38,359 bases of DNA from contig JAQGIP010000139.1 in NCBI GenBank assembly GCA_028291055.1, positions 1 to 38,359 of the forward strand, written 5' to 3'. Made by a program: the position numbers and the translations under genes. This stretch comes from Caulobacter sp. Its GTDB lineage: Bacteria > Pseudomonadota > Alphaproteobacteria > Caulobacterales > Caulobacteraceae. Under the pieces are notes generated by a model. That model worked only from the letters and a program-made list of their open reading frames with translations, did not search any database and was not told the origin of the DNA. Shown piece by piece: positions 28,985 to 35,503 of the stretch; position 1 is the first letter of the stretch, and each line of letters starts with the position of its first letter.

Positions 28985-30415
28985 TCAGGGGGCCGCGGGC
29001 AGCACCACGCGAGCGGTCAGGCCTCCACGGCCGCCGTTGACCAGCGATACATCGCCGCCGTGCCCCCGGGCGATGGACCGGGCCACGGCCAGGCCCAGGC
29101 CGATCCCGCCGGTGGAGCGGCTGCGCGAGGGCTCGCCGCGATAGAAGGGCTCGAACACCCGGTCCAGATCGTGGGGCGGCACGCCGGGGCCCTTGTCCTC
29201 GATCTCGATCACCGCCAGGCCGTCCTCGAGGAAGACCCGGCCGCGCGCCTCGCCGCCGTATTTGAGGGCGTTCTCGACCAGGTTCTCGACCAGGCGTTTC
29301 AGCGCGATCGGGTCGCCGTGGACCACCACCCGCTCGGTGCGGTCGATAGCGGCGTCGGCGCCGGTTTCGGCCGACTCGTCGATGACGCTCTCCACCAGGG
29401 ACGACAGCTCCAGCGGCTTGCGGTCGCCGGTGAAGTTGGCGTCGCGCACGAACGACAGGGTGGCGCTGATCATGGCGTCCATCTGCTCGACCTCGTGGGC
29501 CAGCTTGCCGCGCTGGTCGTCAGGCACGCCTTCGATGCGGAAGCGCAGGCGGGTCAGCGGGGTGCGCAGGTCGTGGGCGATGGCGCCGACCATGGCGGTG
29601 CGGTGTTCCACATAGCGGCGCAGGCGGTCCTGCATGCCGTTGAAGGCGGCCACGGCGGCATTGACCTCCGAGGAACCCTTCAGCTCCAGGGGCGGGGCGT
29701 TGGGGTCGCGGCCCAGCCGCTCGGCGGCGCCGGCGAAGGCGCCGATGGGGGCGGCCAGGCGCCGGGCGAACAGCCAGGCCAGCGGCGCGATGACCAGCAT
29801 GGACAGGAACAGGCCCAGCAACGCGCGGCTGAGCCAGCTGTCGAGCCGCAGGGTGTTGGCCGGGTGGGCGATCAGCCAGCGGCCGTCGTCCTGGCGCACG
29901 GCCACACGGATCGGGGCGAAGATCAGCGGGTCCTCGCGGTCCATGCGGGGCGGCGGCAGAGGACGCAGCCCGCGTTTGTCGCGGCCCTCCGGCGGGGGCG
30001 GCGAGCGGATCACCCGGATGCCGTCGACGGAGATGACCACGCGGGAGACATCGACATCGAGCCGCTTGGCGACGGTGTCGCGGAACTCGGTGCGCCGCCA
30101 GCCGGGACGGCCCTCGGGCGGCGGATGGTTGGCCCAGCTCAGCACCAGGGGACGCGAGGCGCCTTCGCCCTTCACCGGCTGGCCGGTCTGGAAGGCCTTC
30201 ACCAGGTCGGACATGTGATAGACGTCCTGGGGCGGCGGCCGCAGGATCACGAACAGGGTCGTCAGCGTCACCACCTGGGCGGCGATCAGCGAGACGATGA
30301 CCAGCCCCATCACCTGGCCGAACAGGCTGGTGGCGCCGAAGTGACGCCTGGGCTTGGTCGCCTTTACCGGTCCGATCGCTTCCCCCCCGGGATCGGTCCC
30401 CCCCGGTTGCGTCAT
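28985..30415 (-). CDS. Sensor histidine kinase, EnvZ-like
   Basis: A 476-residue membrane kinase. TM1 at about 35-58, a periplasmic domain of ~135 residues rich in proline (including R-S-P-P-P-P-E-G and L-P-P-P-R-M-D), TM2 at about 197-216, HAMP at 217-270, HisKA with H281 (AIAHDLRTPLTRLRFR) and an ATPase domain with N-L-V-E-N-A-L-K-Y-G, D-K-G-P-G-V and G-G-I-G-L-G-L. Order and motifs match the EnvZ subgroup. Its ATG overlaps the stop of the response regulator gene by four bases (ATGA), so the pair is translationally coupled. The ligand is unknown, but EF-hand genes on both sides make a calcium-related cue worth considering. Confidence 0.93.
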   Translation of the reverse strand: MTQPGGTDPGGEAIGPVKATKPRRHFGATSLFGQVMGLVIVSLIAAQVVTLTTLFVILRPPPQDVYHMSDLVKAFQTGQPVKGEGASRPLVLSWANHPPPEGRPGWRRTEFRDTVAKRLDVDVSRVVISVDGIRVIRSPPPPEGRDKRGLRPLPPPRMDREDPLIFAPIRVAVRQDDGRWLIAHPANTLRLDSWLSRALLGLFLSMLVIAPLAWLFARRLAAPIGAFAGAAERLGRDPNAPPLELKGSSEVNAAVAAFNGMQDRLRRYVEHRTAMVGAIAHDLRTPLTRLRFRIEGVPDDQRGKLAHEVEQMDAMISATLSFVRDANFTGDRKPLELSSLVESVIDESAETGADAAIDRTERVVVHGDPIALKRLVENLVENALKYGGEARGRVFLEDGLAVIEIEDKGPGVPPHDLDRVFEPFYRGEPSRSRSTGGIGLGLAVARSIARGHGGDVSLVNGGRGGLTARVVLPAAP

Positions 30416-31185
30416 GGGGTGCGGTTGACCTTGGGTGTGAACATATAGCCCTCGCTGCGGATCGTGCGGATCAACTCCTGGCCGCCACCGCCGTCATCCA
30501 GCTTGCGGCGCAGGCGGCTGATCTGGACATCGATGGCGCGGTCGAAGGCGTCGCTGTCCGGGCCGCGGGCCAAATCGAGGAGTTGGTCGCGGCTCAAGAC
30601 CCGTTGCGGACGCTCCACGAAGGCGCGCAGAAGGGAGAATTCACCGGAGGACAGGTTGACCACCACGCCTTGCGGCGAGCGCAGTTCGCGGCGCACCAGG
30701 TCGAGGCGCCAGCCGGCGAATTCACAGCCGGCGTCGAGGCGTTCGCCGTGGCTGCGCGGCTCCTGGCGGCGGCGCAGGACGGCGCGCACGCGGGCCAGCA
30801 GTTCGCGGGGGCTGCAGGGCTTGGCCAGATAGTCGTCGGCGCCGAGCTCGAGGCCGACGATGCGGTCGGTCTCCTCGCCCATGGCCGACAGCATGATGAT
30901 GGCTGGGCCCTCGGTCGCCGCCAGCTTGCGGCACAGCATCAGGCCGTCCTCGCCGGGCAGCATCACGTCCAGCACCACCAGGTCGACCGGCATGGCGGCC
31001 AGGATCTGTTCCATCTCGCGGCCGTCGGCGGCAGTCTCGACCAGATAGCCGTGGCGGCCCAGGAAGTCGGAGACGACGTCGCGGATGCCCGGATCGTCGT
31101 CGACCATCAGGATGCGCGGGCTTGCGCTCGGCGTCGGTTGCGGACTGGCGCCGGGGGCGCGGGCGACTTCCATTGCGGGTTCCAT
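30412..31185 (-). CDS. OmpR-family response regulator
   Basis: A 257-residue regulator. The receiver domain (about 23-140) has D29-D31 (ILMVDDDPG), acceptor D73 (VVLDVMLPGEDG) and K in YLAKPCSPREL. A winged-helix Trans_reg_C domain (about 155-250) contains LSSGEFSLLRAFVERPQRVLSRDQLL and VDVQISRLRRKL, ending in I-R-T-I-R-S-E-G-Y-M-F. The N-terminal ~22 residues are a Pro/Ala-rich extension; an ATG four codons in is an alternative start. It precedes and overlaps its kinase gene. A near-palindrome at 31222-31237 in its upstream region, shared with the divergent EF-hand gene, could be its own binding site. Confidence 0.93.
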   Translation of the reverse strand: MEPAMEVARAPGASPQPTPSASPRILMVDDDPGIRDVVSDFLGRHGYLVETAADGREMEQILAAMPVDLVVLDVMLPGEDGLMLCRKLAATEGPAIIMLSAMGEETDRIVGLELGADDYLAKPCSPRELLARVRAVLRRRQEPRSHGERLDAGCEFAGWRLDLVRRELRSPQGVVVNLSSGEFSLLRAFVERPQRVLSRDQLLDLARGPDSDAFDRAIDVQISRLRRKLDDGGGGQELIRTIRSEGYMFTPKVNRTP

Positions 31186-31221
31186 GACTTAGGGCTCTCG
31201 CACTGCCCGTTGGCGGAATAA

Positions 31222-31237
31222 TGTCACGTACGTAACA
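31222..31237. promoter_or_regulatory. Near-palindrome TGTCACGTACGTAACA, possible regulator site
   Basis: A 16-bp near-perfect dyad (two mismatched bases, one pair) in the 132-bp gap between the OmpR-type regulator and the divergent EF-hand gene. The GTAACA half resembles sites bound by OmpR-family regulators. It lies 36 bp from the regulator's start and 80 bp from the EF-hand start, so it could act on both promoters. Assignment to a protein is inference. Confidence 0.4.
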
Positions 31238-31317
31238 GGGGCGAAACCTTGAGCGCGGATATGGCGCGACGGATTGCCGCCACCGTGCGTTTAAAGTCAA
31301 AGCCTCAGGAGCCACCG

Positions 31318-31728
31318 ATGACCAAGACCGCTCTCCGCGCCGCCACCCTGGCCCTCGTGATCGCCGCCGCCGGCATGGCGGCAACCAGCGCCTGGGCCCA
31401 GGCGGGGATAGCGTCGGAGGACACCAACAAGGACGGCGTCGTCACCAAGGCCGAACACACGGCCGGCGCCGAAGCGCGCTTCAAGCGCATGGACATGAAC
31501 CACGACGGCGTCGTCGATGCGACGGAGGCCGGCAAGATCAAGAAATTCCTGTCGATGCGCAGCCCGAAGATGGCCGCCGCCATCGACCTGCTGGACCTCA
31601 ATCACGACGGCAAGATCACCCACGCGGAGTTCATCGAGGCTTCCGACGCCCGTTTCGGCAAGCTGGACTTGAACCACGACGGCCAGGTCGACAAGGCCGA
31701 GATGGACGCCGCCAAGGGCGCCCTCTGA
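31318..31728 (+). CDS. Exported four-EF-hand calcium-binding protein
   Basis: A 136-residue protein with a signal peptide (1-27, cleavage AWA-QA) and four regular EF-hand loops: D35-T-N-K-D-G-V-V-T-K-A-E, D59-M-N-H-D-G-V-V-D-A-T-E, D93-L-N-H-D-G-K-I-T-H-A-E and D117-L-N-H-D-G-Q-V-D-K-A-E. All have the expected acidic residue at loop position 12, so calcium binding is very likely. AGGAG (31307-31311) sits six bases before the ATG at 31318, which also gives the signal peptide, so the longer open frame is not used. It diverges from the two-component system, whose other flank also carries an EF-hand gene. A periplasmic calcium sensor or buffer is plausible. Confidence 0.9.
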   Translation: MTKTALRAATLALVIAAAGMAATSAWAQAGIASEDTNKDGVVTKAEHTAGAEARFKRMDMNHDGVVDATEAGKIKKFLSMRSPKMAAAIDLLDLNHDGKITHAEFIEASDARFGKLDLNHDGQVDKAEMDAAKGAL

Positions 31729-31732
31729 CGGG

Positions 31733-32416
31733 TCAGATGTTCATCGACTCGATGGCCAGGTCCGACACATAGGGGTTGGCCTTGCGCTCGAAGCCGAAGG
31801 TGGACATCGGGCCGTGGCCCGGCACGAAGGCTACGTCGTCGCCCAGCGGCCAGAGCTTGCGGGTGATGGAGTCGATCAGCTGATCGAAGCTGCCGTGCGG
31901 AAAGTCCGTGCGGCCGATGGAGCCCTTGAACAACACGTCGCCGACCTGGGCGAAGCGCGCGCCCCGGTGGAAGAAGATCACGTGGCCGGGCGTGTGGCCC
32001 GGGCAGTGGACCACCTCGAACTCGGTTTCCCCAAGGGTGACCACGTCGCCGTCGCCCAGCCAGCGGTCGGGGATGAAGGCGCGGGCCTCCGGCATGCCGT
32101 ACTTCTGGCCGCTCTCCGGGATGCGGTCGATCCAGAACTGATCGTCGGGGTGGGGCCCTTCGATGGGACAGCCGGTGGCGTCCTGGATGGCGGCCGTGGC
32201 GCCGGCGTGATCCATGTGGGCGTGGGTGATCCAGATCTTCTCCAGCGTCAGGCCCTGGTCCTTCAGCGCGGCCAGCAGGCGCGGGGCCTCGCCGCCCGGA
32301 TCGATGATGGCGGCCTTCAGGGTCTTCACACACCACACGATGGTGCAGTTCTGCTGCAGCGGCGTCACGGGCGCGATGATGGCACGGATGGGCGAAGTGT
32401 TGGCGGCGTCGCTCAC
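31733..32416 (-). CDS. Metallo-beta-lactamase-fold hydrolase (glyoxalase II-like)
   Basis: A 227-residue two-metal hydrolase. The metal-binding motif T-H65-A-H67-M-D69-H70 is complete, with H-C-P-G-H-T-P-G-H further on, V-G-D-V-L-F-K-G-S-I-G-R-T-D and the C-terminal V-P-G-H-G-P. The arrangement matches the YcbL/glyoxalase II-like thioesterases, which hydrolyse glutathione thioesters or similar substrates. It starts with GTG at 32416, preceded by GAGGAG six bases upstream. It converges with the EF-hand gene (4 bp between stops) and diverges from the alpha/beta hydrolase. The exact substrate is not known. Confidence 0.9.
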   Translation of the reverse strand: MSDAANTSPIRAIIAPVTPLQQNCTIVWCVKTLKAAIIDPGGEAPRLLAALKDQGLTLEKIWITHAHMDHAGATAAIQDATGCPIEGPHPDDQFWIDRIPESGQKYGMPEARAFIPDRWLGDGDVVTLGETEFEVVHCPGHTPGHVIFFHRGARFAQVGDVLFKGSIGRTDFPHGSFDQLIDSITRKLWPLGDDVAFVPGHGPMSTFGFERKANPYVSDLAIESMNI

Positions 32417-32480
32417 GGCGGCTCCTCAAGCGTCAGTCGGCGTATATGATCGGGGGTAAGGGGCGCGGATAAAAGGCCCT

Positions 32481-32504
32481 ACGCATTCGACCTGTCGAAT
32501 GCGT
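32481..32504. promoter_or_regulatory. Perfect 24-bp dyad, likely operator
   Basis: ACGCATTCGAC, two bases (CT), GTCGAATGCGT: 11-bp arms without mismatch. It lies in the 146-bp divergent gap, 59 bp before the alpha/beta hydrolase start and 65 bp from the MBL-fold gene. No T run follows, so it is unlikely to be a terminator. The size and symmetry fit a binding site for a TetR-like dimer, but no regulator gene is adjacent. Confidence 0.55.
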
Positions 32505-32522
32505 CCCTCAAAAGAAGAAGTA

Positions 32523-32547
32523 GACCATTTCCTATAGGGAAATGGTC
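32523..32547. promoter_or_regulatory. Second perfect dyad, overlapping the leader of the alpha/beta hydrolase gene
   Basis: GACCATTTCC, TATAG, GGAAATGGTC: 10-bp perfect arms ending directly before the ribosome binding site GGGAGGA (32548-32554) of the gene at 32563. Its sequence is unrelated to the dyad 19 bp upstream. It could be a second operator, or an mRNA hairpin governing access to the ribosome binding site. Confidence 0.55.
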
Positions 32548-32562
32548 GGGAGGAAATAGCCG

Positions 32563-33732
32563 ATGGCCGCTGCCGCCTACAGCTTCGAGCGCATTCCCTT
32601 CCACCTGCATTGGACCGAGCATTCGGACTTCAAGGAGACCTATGGCGGGCCGAGCGGCCAGGTGGTGGTCGAGGGGCAGTTTCTGAAGCCCAAGGACGCG
32701 CCGCCCTGCAAGACGGTGCTGATCTTCATGCACCCGACCGGGGTGATGAACCTGTTGCCCTATCCCAACGCGATGGCGCGGGCGGGCATTCCGGTCATCT
32801 GCGCGGGCAGCCGCTATCCGCATAACGACAGCGGCCTGATCATGGAGAAGGTGGCGGCCGACATGGGCGCCTATGTCCGCTACGCCAGGGAGAAGCTGGG
32901 GTTCGAGAGCGTCGTGCTGGCCGGCTGGTCGGGCGGCGGGTCGCTGTCGATGTTCTATCAGGCGGAGGCGCAGGACCCGAGGATCACTCATACGCCGGCG
33001 GGCGATGCCTTTGACCTGACCGCCATGGGCCTGATCCCGGCGGACGGGGTGATGCAGCTGGCGGCGCATGTGAGCCGCGCGATCACCCTGACCGAGTGGA
33101 TCGACGCCTCCATCGTGGACGAGAACGACCCGTTCAACCGCGACCCGGAGCTCGACCTCTATGGTGACGTGGTCAAGCCGCCCTACGACGAAGCCTTCCT
33201 GACCCGATACCGGGCGGCGCAGATCGCGCGTTCCAAGAAGATCGACGACTGGGTGAAGGCCGAGATCGAGGCCTTGAAGCGCAATCCGCGCGGCGAGCTG
33301 GAGCGGGCCTTCGTCGTGCACGGCACCATGGCCGATCCGCGCTGGCTGGACCTGTCCATCGACCCTAACGACCGGCCGGGGCCCAACCACTGCTTCATGG
33401 GCGATCCCCGGGTGGTCAACATGATGCCGGCCGGGCTGGCGCGCTATTCCAGCCTGCGCTCTTGGTTGTCGCAGTGGTCGTTCGCCGAGAGCCGGGCGGA
33501 TGGGCCTAAATGCGCGCGTCGGATTTCCGTGCCCGCCCTGGTGATCGAGAACTCGGCGGACGACGCCTGCACGCCGTCCCACACCCGGCGAATCTTCGAG
33601 GGCATCGCCTCCGCCGACAAGGAGAAGCACATCATCCAGGGGGCGACCCACTACTACTACGGCCAGCCCGGCAAGATGGCCGAAAGCATCGCGGTCTGCC
33701 GCGACTGGCTGGAGCGCAAGGGGTTCATCTGA
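32563..33732 (+). CDS. Alpha/beta hydrolase family protein
   Basis: A 389-residue cytoplasmic serine hydrolase. The nucleophile elbow is G-W-S123-G-G, the acid is in N-S-A-D-D-A-C-T-P and the base is the His of GATHYYYG near the C-terminus. Opening strands read T-V-L-I-F-M-H-P-T-G, with the oxyanion-hole region around HPTG. It has a large cap insertion (about 145-280). No signal peptide is present. The substrate is unknown; similar proteins sit in catabolic pathways of esters or lactones. Two perfect dyads upstream suggest tight regulation, and a strong terminator follows the stop. GGGAGGA precedes the ATG by eight bases. Confidence 0.88.
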   Translation: MAAAAYSFERIPFHLHWTEHSDFKETYGGPSGQVVVEGQFLKPKDAPPCKTVLIFMHPTGVMNLLPYPNAMARAGIPVICAGSRYPHNDSGLIMEKVAADMGAYVRYAREKLGFESVVLAGWSGGGSLSMFYQAEAQDPRITHTPAGDAFDLTAMGLIPADGVMQLAAHVSRAITLTEWIDASIVDENDPFNRDPELDLYGDVVKPPYDEAFLTRYRAAQIARSKKIDDWVKAEIEALKRNPRGELERAFVVHGTMADPRWLDLSIDPNDRPGPNHCFMGDPRVVNMMPAGLARYSSLRSWLSQWSFAESRADGPKCARRISVPALVIENSADDACTPSHTRRIFEGIASADKEKHIIQGATHYYYGQPGKMAESIAVCRDWLERKGFI

Positions 33733-33750
33733 CCCCGCCTCGCCAAGAGA

Positions 33751-33778
33751 AAAGGCCCGGGATCGCTCCCGGGCCTTT
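33751..33778. terminator. Bidirectional intrinsic terminator
   Basis: A perfect 12-bp stem, AAAGGCCCGGGA (33751-33762) and TCCCGGGCCTTT (33767-33778), with the loop TCGC. It lies between the convergent alpha/beta hydrolase and permease genes. T-rich ends occur on both strands (TTTCC, and TTTTCTC on the minus strand), so it should end both transcripts. Confidence 0.88.
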
Positions 33779-33802
33779 CCAGTTTCAAAGCCGATCCTGG
33801 GA

Positions 33803-35368
33803 TCAGCCGTGGTCCTTGCCGACACCGCCGGCGATGGCCTGTTCCGGGCCGGGTCCGGCGTCCTGATCGGTGACGATCTGGGGCAGGCCCTTGCCGAGAC
33901 GCGAGTTGCGATAGCCGTAGCCGATGTAGATCAGCGCGCCGAGCAGGATGTAGCCGCCCAGCAGGGTGGCCGGGATCAGGTCGCCCTTCATGGCCTTGGA
34001 GATGATGTCCCAGATCAGCGGGGCGATCATGACCAGGGCGAAGAAGATGCCCAGGATCGGCGTGACGATGCCGCCCGGCGCGGTGAAGGGACGCTCCAGG
34101 TCCGGACGGTTGGAGCGCAGCCACATGACACTGATGCAGACGATGGCGAAGGCCGTGGCGGTGCCCAGGCTGACCAGGTCGCCCAGGATGTCGATGGGCA
34201 GCATGGCCGCGGCCACCGAGATCACGACGCCCAGGATGATGGTGCCGATCCAGGGCGTGCGGAACTTCGGGTGCAGGGTGGCGAAGGCCTTGGGCAGCAG
34301 GCCGTCACGGGCCATGGCGAAGAAGACGCGGGTCTGGCCGTAGGTGAGGATCAGCATCACCGACGACAGGCCGGCCACGGCACCCACCTTGATGAGCACG
34401 GCGAACCAGCCGATGCCCATGCGGTCGACGGCCAGCGCGATGGGGGCGGCGACGCCCAGTTCACGGAAGGGCACCACGCCGGTCAGCACGGCCGCCACGG
34501 CCATGTAGATGATGGTGCAGACCAGCAGCGAACCCAGGATGCCGATGGGCATGTCGCGCTTGGGGTTCTTGGCCTCGGCGGCGGCCGTGGAGACGGCCTC
34601 GAAGCCCACATAGGCAAAGAAGATCACCGACGCGGCCCGGAAGATGCCGGGGACGCCGTATTTGAAGCCGCCCTCGTTCGGCGGGATGAAGGGCTGCCAG
34701 TTGATCGGGTGGATGAAGCCGACGCCCATGGCGATGAAGGCCAACAGCACGCCGACCTTGATCAGTACGATGACGTTGTTGACGTTGGCCGATTCCGACA
34801 CGCCCAGGACCAGCAGGCCCGTCACCGCCAGGATGCCGAGCGCGCCCAGCAGGTTGGCGCCGCCGCTCATCAGGAAGTGACCGTCCTTCATCTGGATGAA
34901 GGAGGTGGTGAGGTCGGGGGGGATGACGATGTGGAAGTTGGCCAGCAGGCTGACCACGTTGCCCGACCAGCCGTTGGCGACGGTGGAGGCGGCGACGCCG
35001 TATTCCAGCACCAGCAGCCAGCCCATGACCCAGGCGAACAGCTCGCCCAGCGTCGTGTAGCTGTAGGTGTAGGCCGAGCCCGCCACCGGCATGGTGGAGG
35101 CCAGTTCCGCGTAGCAGAGGCCCGCGAAGATACAGGCGAAGAAGGCCACCACGAAGGACAGCATCACGGCCGGCCCCGCGTAGTTGGCCGCCGCGTTGCC
35201 GGTCATGACATAGATGCCGGCGCCGATGATGCAGCCGATGCCCAGCAGCACCAGGTTGAAGCCGCCCAGGGAGCGCTTCAGGCCGTGGTTCTGAGACTCG
35301 GCCTGGACCTGTTCGACGGACTTGCGAATGAATAGGTGGTTGCCCTTGGGCGCACCAGTTGCGGACAT
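33803..35368 (-). CDS. APC-superfamily amino acid permease (cationic amino acid transporter type)
   Basis: A 521-residue inner-membrane transporter with about 12-14 TM helices. The substrate loop of TM1 is G-I-G-C-I-I-G-A-G-I-Y-V; the next segments A-G-P-A-V-M-L-S-F and L-C-Y-A-E-L-A-S-T-M-P-V-A-G-S-A-Y-T-Y are classical for the APC family. The TM6-7 region FFAYVGFEAVSTAAAEAKNP-K-R-D-M-P-I-G-I and the later R-V-F-F-A-M-A-R-D-G-L-L-P fit the CAT/YfnA group. The C-terminal tail is polar. The substrate cannot be stated beyond amino acids. It is monocistronic: terminator downstream, and a 135-bp gap to the divergent hrpB. Confidence 0.92.
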   Translation of the reverse strand: MSATGAPKGNHLFIRKSVEQVQAESQNHGLKRSLGGFNLVLLGIGCIIGAGIYVMTGNAAANYAGPAVMLSFVVAFFACIFAGLCYAELASTMPVAGSAYTYSYTTLGELFAWVMGWLLVLEYGVAASTVANGWSGNVVSLLANFHIVIPPDLTTSFIQMKDGHFLMSGGANLLGALGILAVTGLLVLGVSESANVNNVIVLIKVGVLLAFIAMGVGFIHPINWQPFIPPNEGGFKYGVPGIFRAASVIFFAYVGFEAVSTAAAEAKNPKRDMPIGILGSLLVCTIIYMAVAAVLTGVVPFRELGVAAPIALAVDRMGIGWFAVLIKVGAVAGLSSVMLILTYGQTRVFFAMARDGLLPKAFATLHPKFRTPWIGTIILGVVISVAAAMLPIDILGDLVSLGTATAFAIVCISVMWLRSNRPDLERPFTAPGGIVTPILGIFFALVMIAPLIWDIISKAMKGDLIPATLLGGYILLGALIYIGYGYRNSRLGKGLPQIVTDQDAGPGPEQAIAGGVGKDHG

Positions 35369-35503
35369 GCGGTCTCGCTCCCCCTTGGCCCGCGCCCCCC
35401 AAGGCGCCGGCGTGATTAACTGGGGCGGACGTTAGAGAGAGAGTTGAGCGCGCGCAACGCCTTGCGGTGACGAGGCGTCATTGGGGGTCTATGGCTGCGC
35501 CCG

